64,000 nt of DNA. Source: Oreohelix idahoensis (lineage: Eukaryota; Mollusca; Gastropoda; Stylommatophora; Oreohelicidae). The stretch covers positions 326,501 through 390,500 of the forward strand of contig JAMPIV010010562.1 of NCBI GenBank assembly GCA_024509875.1, read 5' to 3'. Below, one piece after another: positions 33,370 through 45,188 of this stretch (position 1 is its first letter; each line of letters opens with the position of its first letter). The notes below the pieces were generated by a model that was not told where the DNA came from, did no database searches, and saw nothing but the letters and a program-made list of their open reading frames with translations. A program made the translations under genes and the position numbers.

Positions 33370-36002
33370 CTGTCGTTTTTGACGGAATCATAAGACGTAA
33401 ATCTATTTATACGTTTTGATGATCTAAATTACAGAACTCTTTATTAACTCCCTGGGACAGGTTGATTTGGGGTTATCTTCCCTTTGTTTTATTCATTGTG
33501 TTGACCTGATTATGTCGGGGGGTTAGCTGTTCTCAGATCTGTTCTGTCTACGCATGCGCAAGTTTCTTGAGCGCGAACGGAGAAACTTCCGTCAAGGAGT
33601 GATGATCTGGGTTCTGAGCGGACAAGATGTCCGTAGTTCTTCTCTGCATTATCTGGGGGAAAAGATAGTCTTCAGTGTGACTGTAATGTCTGATTCTCCC
33701 CAGAGTTATTCTGTTCGTCAAGAATGACGACAGTTGTTATTTGTGTATTTCTTGGATTCTGTCAAAGGTAAAAGAAGCTTAATTATTATGCCTAAGTTGC
33801 AGAACATTTTGTGATAACCTGTGAGTAGAGCTCACAGTTCTTTGAGATGCAAGAGTCCATTATTTGTGCTCGATGTAGCCAACTAAGACTATTCGTCTAG
33901 TTATTATACAGAAGCCCAGTAAAAAGATATTATTATGGAAACCGCAGGTTGGCGGTATGTTTCGGTATGGATGATTATGCCTGCCTATGAAGAATACACT
34001 GTTGTTCACATTATTATTGAGGCCCGTCATTACGGCCAATAGCTTCGAGCAGAAGAAGAAATGTCTGGCGAGTGAAGCAAGTTGAAGTCTTGACTTTCAT
34101 TAAACAAGTTCATAGACTTTGATATTATGTAACTGGAACCGCCTTTATCGAGCGGTATATTTGTTAAAGGACTACCTGACGCGTTTAGTCAGGGGCCCTG
34201 AGTTACAGTATGAATTAACGTAAACTGTTGAGCCAGCTCTACTAGCATCTTACACATGAGCCATGCAAGATTTATGATGCTAGATGTTTGTCATCATTAC
34301 CACACATGAAATGTCCATGATCCTTGTTCAATTGACTGTGTCGTCTGTCAGCGTACTGTTGATGTAATAAATGTTGAAGAAAAGTCATCTGTATTATCCA
34401 CATCTATGACTTCTTCATGTGGTGACGTGAGTGGTGTGTAGCTGAATAAGAGCCTATACAACTTCGTGTTCACGATCTGCTGTTTCTACACACACACCTT
34501 TACTCTCGTCCACATCCTATTACGAGTACTACACACCTGAGAAACATGTATGCTGTTTGTGTGTGAGTGTCTGCACTACACCCTTGTAGCGCCTCACGCC
34601 GGTGAACCGTCCAGGCATGACACGAACTTGCTCACCAAAATAGCATTCAACAATACCGGATTTAACATCTAACTTTAACATCGGGAAAATTCAGATTTAA
34701 CATCTGGTGGACCAGATTCGTGAGTCTTTCTACATTACATCGTGGAGTGTTAGCTACGCAGCGAACAGTACTAAGCAGGTCAACGCCTTATACTGCTTCA
34801 TGGACAACAGCTGCTTATGATGTCGATTTACGCTGTGCTACAAAACATAAACATCCTTTCAACACTTTGACAGTCGTCAATGGACATATGTGGTTACGTT
34901 CTAGTCACGTTGTTTACGTCAAAGCTCATGTTGTAAACAGTTCAAGTTATTGTTTACATATTACATTCTACACATACCAACGTTGGATCTTCCGGTTTCA
35001 ACTGGTTTGTTGGGTAAGACATTGTATCTGAACATTTGGAGCCCACTACCTGTTGTTAAGTTACTGGGTACTTCAACGGTGGATCGTCTGCCTTTACTGT
35101 TTACAGTTGTACCGCATTGTATTGCATCTTTGCGGGTGTCTGAGGATTGTGCTTGAGATAAGTGGCCCGTTTATGTGTTAACTGTGCCTTTATTTATGTT
35201 CAACTGAGCCTTCCTCTATACACATTCTTTATATTGTGTATTTACATATTACATGCATTCTTTGTATACATGGTTTTTTTGTTTACATGTTGTGTTAGTG
35301 TGTATATTTTGCGGGTCGGTTGGGCAGGTGACTCCTTTAGAATATCCCACGTGATAGAGGGTCTAATGAAAGCGTTTTCTTTAGGGACTGTGCACATTTT
35401 CCACAGTGAAATTTGCTAGCGACATTCGTTGCTATTTTTGTTAGTTCTGACGAGGTGTTCTTTTCATCGTTGTTATTGTCATATTTTTTCTGTTCTTTAG
35501 TTTTAATTTCATTTGTTTGTATTTGTTTGCCTCCTCTTCCTTTCATTTATTTTATACATCTTTTTGTTTATAACAGTGTTGTCAATTGTTTTGTTTAATT
35601 TTTTGCAGTTATCATTGCAATTTTTTGCAACATTAGATTTAGTTAAGCTTAATTTTTTATTTGACTTCTGCGAACGTTTTCGGTTGTTCTGTATTCTTGT
35701 CTTTGTATTGTTATTGTATACATGTTTATCATACACAGTCTATATATATATACTTGGTCATGAACTACTATTATTATTAATATGATGCACTTTTCGGATA
35801 GAGGTTGATTATGATGATATTATTGTGGAGAAACAAGGTGATTATACAAGTTTTTGATTAAAAGACTTGTCTCCCACGGAGATAGGGATAGAATAAAGTG
35901 AAGTGAGTATACAAGTCTAGTATTACAGACTTGTCTCCCATTTAAATTGGGATAAGGTAATTTATTTAATTTTTCAGGTCTGATCTCACATTATTAGACA
36001 GA
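33365..36002 (+). mobile_element. Family A gypsy 5' LTR and leader, plus strand
   Basis: Non-coding sequence upstream of gag. It shares blocks with the minus-strand copies: a CGCATGCGCAAG block at 33552, gcgggtcggttgggcagg at 35310, the aatttgctagcgac block at 35409, and paired acaagtct/agacttgtctccca blocks at 35850-35945 just before gag. The left limit is a TA microsatellite, so the outer end and any target duplication cannot be read. A TTGGTCATGAACTAC stretch at about 35755 could be the primer-binding site; the other copies differ there, so this is a guess. Confidence 0.6.
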
Positions 36003-37428
36003 ATGTCTACATTGGATTTCTTCATCGAGCAAGGGAAAGCCCTTGGCAAAACTGTTGAGAAATTGGAAGAGTTTGCACTTACTCAATATGCCAAGGCACA
36101 GAAGGCTGAAGAGAAAAAGATACAAATGCAGTTAGAGAGAGAAGCTGCTGCTGAAGCTGAAAATAAAAGATTAGAGAGAGAAGCTGCTGCTGAAGAGAGG
36201 AAACTTCAAGCTGCTGCTGAAGCTGAAAATAAAAGATTAGAGAGAGAAGCTGCTGCTGAAGAGAGGAAACTTCAAGCTGTTGCTGAAGCTGAAAATAAAA
36301 GATTAGAGAGAGAAGCTGCTGCTGCTGCTGAAGAGAGGAAATTTCAAGCTGCTGCTGAAGCTGAAAATAAAAGATTAGACAGAGAAGCTGCTGCTGCTGC
36401 TGAAGAGAGGAAATTTCAAGCTGCTGCTGAAGAGAGGACACTTTAAGCTGCTGCTGAAGAAAGGAAAGCAAAAATGGAACATGAGGAAAAACTCTTAACT
36501 TTGGAGTTGGAGAAATTAAGGATCATGAATATGAGTGCTCCTCAAACAACTTCGGGTAAGATAAAGGAGAATACTTATAAAGTCAAATTGCCCCCTTTCA
36601 ACCCTCTAAAGGACGACATAACCTTCTACCTTGATAGATTTCAATTACCATGCATAACGCATAATTTAGATAAGGAACAATATGTCGGAGAATTGATGGA
36701 GTTACTTTCAGGTGAACCATTAAGTACTATAATGGCAGTAGAGGAACCTGACTTAACTAATTATGATGTTGTCAGGGCAACATTACTTAAAAGATATCAA
36801 TTAAAAGAAGAAGATTATCGACTTCGTTTTAAGACAATGCTACCAGAAACTGGAGTAGAATTCTCTGACTTTATTACGAAGATACGTCTTACATTCACAC
36901 GTTGGATTGAGCTGTCTAAAACAGAAAAGACATATGAAGACCTTATTGACTTATTACTTCGAGATAAAGTTATGTCATTGGTAAATGAGTCTTTCCTTGC
37001 TTTTCTTCATGAGCGTAAACATAAGAACATAAAAGACATGGAAGGATATTGTTGCCAGTACGTTACTGCGCATCCCCATGCTACTGTTAGCAATTCTAAG
37101 GTGAAGGAAGAGTTGCCAGTTGCTTCCGCAGCACCATATGGCCCTAACTTTATGCATAAATTCCAAGATGCTCAACACAATTTTAATAAGAAGAGCAATC
37201 GTAATTATGATCAAAATCAGGGTACCCATCATATAATGGGTCTTCTACAAAGAACTGGAGGCGATCTGATAGTCCTCGTTATTTCGGGTCCAATAATTAT
37301 GGAAACTTTCGGGGAGGTAGTCACAATAAACACTATCAAGACTATTCTTCGCGATGACATCGAAACCAAACAGGTAAACACTATAATCAATGGGGAAATG
37401 ACAATAGTGATTGTGGAAACTGGGATTC
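36003..37428 (+). pseudogene. Family A gypsy Gag, interrupted by a LINE
   Basis: Starts MSTLDFFIEQGKALGKTVEK, close to the minus-strand Gag start. A repeated coiled coil follows, encoded by direct repeats of about 66-72 bp (AENKRLEREAAAEERKLQ units, 36130-36450). Next are the capsid (YKVKLPPFNPLKDDITFYLD, LLKRYQLKEEDYRLRFK) and SCAN-like region (DLLLRDKVMSLVNESFLAFL). The TAA at 36444-36446 is in frame and splits the protein. A frameshift near 37222 precedes the N/R/G-rich tract. At 37428 the element is cut by the insertion that ends at 50452, and Gag resumes at 50466 with the same N/R/G-rich tract. Confidence 0.9.
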
Positions 37429-37570
37429 TTCTTCTTCTTCTTCTTTGTTCACCCTCTGATGTCAACTTGAATAAGTTCAAAGAAAGCAGTTGTCAGCCTG
37501 AGGCTGTTGATATCTCCGTAGATTTTCTACAGGAATGGTACCGGTGATGGCCATATGCGTCTTCTCTGTT

Positions 37571-38365
37571 TGTTAAGGATAGATTTTGGATGCAGATAAA
37601 ATAGTGTGACATGTTATTACACGCTAGCACATTTCCATTTTTATGTGAGGAACTGTGTTCGCCTGTAGACAAACTACGGTTTGCAAGGATCGTCCACCCG
37701 TGGTGAGCGATGCGTTCACCCGTGTTGAGCGACGGTCAACTAGTGACGTTTCTGTCACATGTCGTGGGGTTCAGTGTGTTAATTAATGGGGCTTCCGTCT
37801 TTGTGTTTGCGTCCAAGAGGGATGTAATTTTTCGAGCTCCGGGATAATGGAGTGTGATATATAAATATACATCGTGGCATTTATTGTTTGAGGCCGCCAC
37901 GTTATGTGCAAGATGGTTCACGAAGTTATCTAGAAGTTCATACCATAATTTACTACAAGTGTAACTTTGAGATATGAGGCAACTAATATTTGGTTTGCCC
38001 TGATTTCTTCTGCCGCATTACTTTGGTTTTCGTGGATTGCCCGAACCTTTAGTACAACGGCCAGGATTGAGTGGAGATGAGAGTAGTGTATCATTATTAT
38101 ATTATATGCCGTGTAAAGATGTCTAACGTTTGAAACTTATTGACGGACGATGGATAATCTACTACGCTTATTCATTGCTATGTACTTTTGATGTGTTGAT
38201 GGATACTATTGTGAAGTGACTTTATGTATTAAATGTCAACCATCTTTTCCCGTGGACCTGTTCACCTACCGGCTTTGTTATGTGTACTGACCATAATGTC
38301 CTGAATGAACACTTGCTATCATTCGCGTATACATGCATGATCCTCTAATTTATCCCACCGTAACA
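37571..38365 (+). repeat. Family C LTR 1
   Basis: 795 bp, tgttaagg to ccgtaaca. Followed by ccatataatttggtgggcc; the tggtgggcc part may be the primer-binding site, starting about 11 bases inside. The short minus-strand open frame present in all three LTRs is conserved only because the LTRs are near-identical. Confidence 0.93.
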
Positions 38366-39398
38366 CCATATAATTTGGTGGGCCTGTGTGGTTTTGGATC
38401 GATACTTTCATCAGGGCATGGTTTTCAAATTCACGTAAGCAAGTATACCTTCATACTTTGCAAATCTACAGCTACTCCTGTTCAGCGTGTTATTGTGAAC
38501 ACACCATTTCGTGAACCCAGTCATTATCAACGGGTCCACTTGGATAACGAACTTTGCCACTGCGCATATCCAATGTTCCAGTTTCAATGTCCTATTATTC
38601 GCTGTAACGTTCAAGATTACAATTTCAAGCCATCCAGTTCCCAAGTTTATTTCGTGTTCCAGTCTACATCCCAACGTTTGTAAGATTCTTTCAAGTTTCA
38701 AGTCTATGCCACGGCGATGTCAAGTTATTTTGTACAAAGTCAACACAACGTTTCAAGATCTACACAGTTCATGATGCCCATCTGATTGAGACCGTGTACT
38801 ATTTACATTTTATCCGTGCTTCACTTGTATTGAGGGACAGCGTTTTCCAGTGTTGACACCTTTTTCCGGACTTGCATCTGATCGGATTACGATAAGATAA
38901 GTGCCTGTTAATACGCTCTTGTATCTTTGCCGTGGTGTAAGCCTTTTTGTTACATCTGTGTTATTCGTTTTCTTGTTCTATGTCATTGTAAAATAACCGC
39001 TCAGCAGATATTTCTATAGGTTTTGCTTACATTTCTCAAGCAGTGAAATTTCCGGCCTGAGTTTACTCACCGACGTGGTTCACTGCCTGTTTAGTGTGAC
39101 CTAATTTGTTAGGTGTGCTACCCCGTCCTTTTAGTTGTCAGTTCTTGTTGTGTGCTGGTTTTGTTTTTCTTCTCCTTAGTTGACAACCATTCTGTTCGTA
39201 ATGCTAGTCTAACCTTCTATCACTTGTTTACATTTATATATATTTTTACAGGTCCTGTCCTGTTTTTTTTAAACAGTAAGTCTGTTCTATTTGTTGTTTC
39301 TTTTTAGTTTGCCATTTGCATTCTTTTTCGTTTACTTGCTGCTGTTATTACATTGTCTTGGTCACTTGTACTTGTCTTCTTGTTTAGTTCCATCAATT

Positions 39399-39680
39399 GG
39401 AGCCGCGCTGGTGTAATGGCTACAACGTTGTCCTGGCAACCAGGTGTTCATGGCTCAAACCCGGCCGTCGGCGTTTGAAGAAATGTTTACGACCGGAAAT
39501 TTGACTGAATAATCTGAACGGCTCCTGCACATAAATCCCGTGTTGATGGGAAAGAGCGAAGCTCCTGACCGGGTTGGAAGGAAAGTCCACTGACCCCCCA
39601 GCCTCGCAATGACATGTCATTGGGCCGAAAGAGCTAGAAAGCTCGAGTGCCGCTGGTTAAAAAAAAAAAAAAAAAAAAAA
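39399..39680 (+). mobile_element. tRNA-derived SINE with A-tail
   Basis: A 282-bp insert flanked by perfect 13-bp repeats agttccatcaatt at 39386-39398 and 39681-39693. An RNA polymerase III A box (tggtgtaatgg, 39409-39419) and a B-box-like ggctcaaaccc (39452-39462) lie at tRNA spacing. It ends in a run of 22 A. The second family C internal region has the uninterrupted target at 44918-44930, so the SINE arrived in this copy only. It would be moved by a LINE in trans; which one cannot be told from the A-tail, because the LINE tails seen here are TAAG and GAA types. Confidence 0.95.
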
Positions 39681-39953
39681 AGTTCCATCAATTCTGTTCT
39701 TGTACATTATTATAATTTTTTTTTCTCTCCTCTCTTTCTCCTTTTTCTCGTATCTTTACTACTGTTGATCTGTCATACTATTTTTTTTATTGATTAGTAA
39801 TATTAAGAATCTATTTGCATTGATAATATTGCAAAGCACAAAGCTAGTGAATTGGTATTGACGGACTAATTGAGATATATTTATTACATAATTTATAATA
39901 TTGATAGTAAGATACTGAAGAAGTAAATAATTAATTATCAGGAATTTATTACT

Positions 39954-41515
39954 ATGGGGGAGGAGGATGGATTTCAAGGCCCAGCACTTGAGGAATATGT
40001 AATAGGCCGTGTTTTAATTCAGGCGGCATCAGATCTGGGGGATTTTGCAGATTGTTATTGTCGTTCTGTGCCTCATATAATCATTGCTAGGGAACTGGCA
40101 GAGTTTCTACGGGCAGATCTCCGTATATTTCTGGAACAATACGTTCATGTACAACATAGTCAAGTATTAAAAACCGTACGTCATGCTATACTCAACAACG
40201 ATGTTCAAGAGAAACAGATAAAAGATAACAAACGCAAAGTTATTAGAAGATATTACTGAGGAGGACAAAATGCATGAGTTGTTGGAGGTCATAGACAACA
40301 ATGAAAGATTAATTGAGAAGTTAAACGAAAAGGTGAGGGCACAGGCTGCTCAAATCCAGGGTTTTCAGGTTCAGGTGGCCCGACTTCAGTCACATATGGA
40401 GGATGCACAAAAAAGGAGATTGAAGAAAATGGCGAAGAAAAAGAAAGCCATGTGGGAGGTAAAGTTGGAAAGTAAAGTAGCAACACTTGAACGTGATAAT
40501 CAAGAACTAAAATGCCTTCAAAGTAAAGAAGAAAATTTAAGTCGTAATAAGTTGGCTAACTTTGAGGTATTACTCATTGAGCAAAAGAGTAAAAATGTAA
40601 ACCTTGAAGAAGAAAATAAGAGGCAAAGTGAAGAAATTACTAAGTTACGAAATAGAGTTGATAACTTGTTAGATATCGTTTTAAAGCATAAACTGTTGAC
40701 ACCCTCAGGCGACAACAGAGGGGAAGTGCAACGTACAGGCAATACCAAGAAGGATGTTAACGAGTTATCTCGCCCGAGTAAAGAGAAAACTTCTTTTCGA
40801 GGCAGATACAACTTTCCTCGGGATCACTGTCATGCTATGACATCTTCATGGAGACATACTCACAGTGTATCTGATCTTAAAAATGCAGATGAGATCGTCA
40901 AGGGTGACGCAAAATGTACTAATAAAAGTCTGATTGCTACATGTGAGGTTGATTGTAATGATAGAACAAACTTGCCTGGTCATACTAGAGCCCATTACAT
41001 CTGTTAAAGAAGGTTTAGCAGTACCATATGAGCAGTCATCTACGACATGCTCCAAACCGATAGGATCGATTTCCAATAAACATCACACTCAGCTCATGCA
41101 GTATGATGCACCTTTTAAGCCAGTCAAGACGAGCAGGCGGCAAATTAATCAGCATGTCTCTCATTCCACTGCGACGGCATATCCTCCAAGCGCACGATTT
41201 CGTGCTGATAACGCGAATTTCGTGGGATCGACCCCCACATATGGTGGTACCAATATACGCTCACGCACCGTATTAGTGCAAAATCTTCCACCACGCACTA
41301 CATGGCGCGCACTGGCTGAATTTTTTCAGTACACTGCCGACGTCCGATATGTGCGTCTGTTTTCTATTCCCAACTCTAATGATAAAGTAGCACTTATTTA
41401 TTTTTATTCACATGGAGATGCTCGCCAAGTTATTAACTTCGGCAATGGAGCCTATTTTCGACACCGTTGCCTAGATCTGCAATTAGTTCATGATTCTGCA
41501 CCACGCAGTTTTTAA
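39954..41515 (+). pseudogene. Family C Gag-like coiled-coil/RRM-like protein, copy 1
   Basis: Same gene as at 45189-46767. Starts MGEEDGFQGPALEEYVIGRV and ends HDSAPRSF. Two lesions break it: a net loss of 17 bases at about 40232 (against copy 2) and a one-base insertion at about 40989 (gagccc where copy 2 has gaccc). The N-terminal segment is open here where copy 2 is shifted, so the two copies carry different lesions in a gene that was presumably once open throughout. Confidence 0.88.
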
Positions 41516-41599
41516 TGTATTTTCTCGGGTGCATCTTTCTCCTGTATCAGTTATCATACAGTCATTTCACGTATATCTTATGTTGATTATGTCTTAAAT

Positions 41600-42095
41600 T
41601 TCATTCGTGTCACAGAACATTTCCAAAATTATAAAATTGTCCATGCCTACTACTCAAAAGCAAGTTCGTGGTCATCTTGATTTAATTCAGTAATACAGTA
41701 GATTTATACCCACCTTGTTTTTCGACACTGCTGACCTCTCTGCTTTGGGAAAAAAAAGGCTTACTTACCACGTGCACTGGAAACCAGAGTGCCAGGACGC
41801 GTTAAATTATATTCAAAATTCAAATTTCTTTTTTTTTCTCTATGCCTTCTATTTGAGGTAACTAATTATAAATTTGAATTATTATCCCCGCACAGATGCT
41901 TGTTCCAGAGTTTCGTTGCTTCACTGGTGAAAGAATTTGAGAGGACGGTGCTTGAAACCTTCCATATCTCAAGAACGTTGACTGATGCCGAGAAAATATG
42001 ATATTCAAGCCATCCCAAGTTCATCAGATATAGTCACCTATAGTTTATCGAGATGCCCAAAGCTCGAACTTGAAGATTCATATTGATTTAGTTAA
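41600..42095 (+). pseudogene. Family C pol remnant (RT thumb and RNase H), copy 1
   Basis: Short blocks match gypsy pol: PTTQKQVRGHLDLIQ then YSRFIPTLFF (compare KKQVRSLLGLINFYRRFLPN at 29.4 kb), a WKPECQDALNYIQ block and SLVKEFERTVLETFHISRTL (RNase H). An AIPSSSDIV...SLSRCP end resembles the RNase H end of the copy at 63.4 kb. Stops and frame changes interrupt it. It shows that family C descends from an element with RNase H at the end of pol. Confidence 0.75.
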
Positions 42096-43082
42096 TTGAC
42101 TTTATATTATACATGTGTGAAGCCATGGTGTTTATCCACTACTAGTCACTATAACAAAGAACGGTGAATACATGAACACTAAGTTGATTTCCATACCATT
42201 CATAATAACATTTGTGATTTACATGACTTTGAGATAATCATTATTCACTTTAGCTAGCGGTACATTGAACAGTATTATACTACTTGCAGACATGATTAAT
42301 TTCCAACTAAAATGTCATGTTATTATTCTGGAAGGCACATTCACATTAATTATGATTGCTATATTAATACCGTACCAGAAATCTACTCCTAACACGGATA
42401 GTCTGGAGTATGATTACATTATTGCAAGTTTGTTTTGGATATTACTTGTCTTGCCACAACGTACAAAAGGTACTTAGAGCAGAATAATTAAGTAATGGGA
42501 TAATTGTGTTAATTGCTTATACTTGCGTTCTTGTATTTTTTTTTCTCTCTTTTTGTGAGATATTCAGGTACTTTAGCTACATTAATGTCATATCGCATTG
42601 CTTCATATCTTATTTGATTCATATCATGCGTGAATTGCGTTTAAGCGTAATTTAAGATGTTGACAGCATTATTAATGGGAGATATAACCGTCTAATTTTT
42701 AAAAAAAATGCATTTTTGAATTTTTGATTTGGATTTTTTGTTTTTATTTATTTTATATATCTCATACCATTTTCATATATGCATGTTTTTTTTTATATGG
42801 TTATTGTAAGCTCACATGATCATACATTTATGTATTCTTTTGTTACATCATTGGAATATCGACTGTATATGACTTGTTACTTATTGACATATGACTGTTT
42901 ATGACTGATGACAAATTCATCTAGCATGTTATGTAATGATAAGTTACATTATGCAGACTGACTGCGACTAGATTATTTTCGATGTGGCCCAATATTTGTG
43001 ATATAATCAATTTTGGCCGCTATTTCCGCATAGGAAATATTTGAATTGAAAAAAAAAACCAAATAAATTAGTTTTTTTTTTT

Positions 43083-43102
43083 ACACCGCGAAGGGGGTGA
43101 TA
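43083..43102 (+). other. Family C polypurine tract, copy 1
   Basis: The sequence gcgaagggggtgata directly precedes LTR 2 (tgttaagg). The same tract at 48329-48348 precedes LTR 3. Its position fits plus-strand priming. Confidence 0.75.
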
Positions 43103-43897
43103 TGTTAAGGATAGATTTGGTATGCAGATAAAATAGTGTGACATGTTATTACACGCTAGCACATTTCCATTTTTCTGTGAGGAACTGTGTTCGCCTGTAG
43201 ACAAACTACGGTTTGCACGGATCGTCCATCCGTGGTGAGCGATGCGTTCACCCGTGTTGAGCGACGGTCAACTAGTGACGTTTCTGTCACATGTCGTGGG
43301 GTTCAGTGTGTTAATTAATGGGGCTTCCGTCTTTGTGTTTGCGTCCAAGAGGGATGTAATTTTTCGAGCTCCGGGATAATGGAGTGTGATATATAAATAT
43401 ACATCGTGGCATTTATTGTTTGAGGCCGCCACGTTATGTGCAAGATGGTTCACGAACTTATCTAGAAGTTCATACCATAATTTACTACAAGTGTAACTTT
43501 GAGATATGAGGCAACTAATATTTGGTTTGCCCTGATTTCTTCTGCCGCATTACTATGGTTTTCGTGGATTGCCCGAACCTTTAGTACAACGGCCAGGATT
43601 GAGTGGAGATGAGAGTAGTGTATCATTATTATATTATATGCCACGTAAAGATGTCTAACCTTTGAAACTAATTGACGGACGAGGGATAATCTACTACGCT
43701 TATTCATTGCTATGTACTTTTGATGTGTTGATGGATACTATTGTGAAGTGACTTTATGTATTAAATGTCAACCATCTTTTCCCGTGGACCTGTTCACCTA
43801 CCGGCTTTGTTATGTGTACTGACCATAATGTCCTGAATGAACACTTGCTATCATTCGCGTATACATGCATGATCCTCTAATTTATCCCACCGTAACA
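43103..43897 (+). repeat. Family C LTR 2 (shared middle LTR)
   Basis: 795 bp with the same ends as LTR 1. It serves as 3' LTR of the first unit and 5' LTR of the second, the mark of a tandem element formed by LTR recombination. Confidence 0.93.
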
Positions 43898-45188
43898 CCA
43901 TATAATTTGGTGGGCCTGTGTGGTTTTGGATCGATACTTTCATCAGGGCATGGTTTTCAAATTCACGTAAGCAAGTATACCTTCATACTTTGCAAATCTA
44001 CAGCTACTCCTGTTCAGCGTGTTATTGTGAACACACCATTTCGTGAACCCAGTCATTATCAACGGGTCCACTTGGATAACGAACTTTGCCACTGCACATA
44101 TCCAATGTTCCAGTTTCGATGTCCTATTGTTCGCTGTAACGTTCAAGATTACAATTTCAAGCCATCCAGTTCCCAAGTTTATTTCGTGTTCCAGTCTACA
44201 TCACAACGTTTGTAAGATTCTTTCAAGTTTCAAGTCTATGCCACGGCGATGTCAAGTTATTTTGTACCAAGTCAACACAACGTTTCAAGATCTACACAGT
44301 TCATGATGCCCATCTGATTGAGACCGTGTACTATTTACATTTCATCCGTGCTTCACTTGTATTGAGGGACAGCGTTTTCCAGTGTTGACACCTTTTTCCG
44401 GACTTGCATCTGATCGGATTACGATAAGATAAGTGCCTGTTAATACACTCTTGTATCTTTGCCGTGGTGTAAGCCTTTTTGTTACATCTGTGTTATTCGT
44501 TTTCTTGTTCTATGTCATTGTAAAATGACCGCTCAGCAGATATTTCTATAGGTTTTGCTTACATTTCTCAAGCAGTGAAATTTCCGGCCTGAGTTTACTC
44601 ACCGACGTGGTTCACTGCCTGTTTAGTGTGACCTAATTTGTTAGGTGTGCTACCACGTCCTTTTAGTTGTCAGTTCTTGTTGTGTGCTGGTTTTGTTTTT
44701 CTTCTCCTTAGTTGACAACCATTCTGTTCGTAATGCTAGTCTAACCTTCTATCACTTGTTTACATTTATATATATTGTTACAGGTCCTGTCTTGTTTTTT
44801 TTAAACAGTAAGTCTGTTCTATTTGTTGTTTCTTTTTAGTTTACCATTTGCATTCTTTTTCGTTTACTTGCTGCTGTTATTACATTGTCTTGGTCACTTG
44901 TACTTGTCTTCTTGTTTAGTTCCATCAATTCTGTTCTTGTACATTATTATAATTTTTTTTCTCTCCTCTCTTTCTCCTTTTTCTCGTATCTTTACTACTT
45001 TTGATCTGTCATACTATTTTTTTATTGATTAGTAATATTAAGAATCTATTTGCATTGATAATATTGCAAAGCACAAAGCTAGTGAATTGGTATTGACGGA
45101 CTAATTGAGATATATTTATTACATAATTTATAATATTGATAGTAAGATACTGAAGAAGTAAATAATGAATTATCAGGAATTTATTACT

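Noticed and set aside
36079..36471. Minus-strand open frame rich in LQQQ repeats, looking like a polyglutamine protein
   Set aside because: It is the antisense of the alanine/glutamate coiled-coil repeats of Gag; the repeat length keeps all frames open.
39399..39480. Functional tRNA gene
   Set aside because: The A and B boxes are present, but no cloverleaf is apparent, and the unit has a SINE body, A-tail and target duplication.
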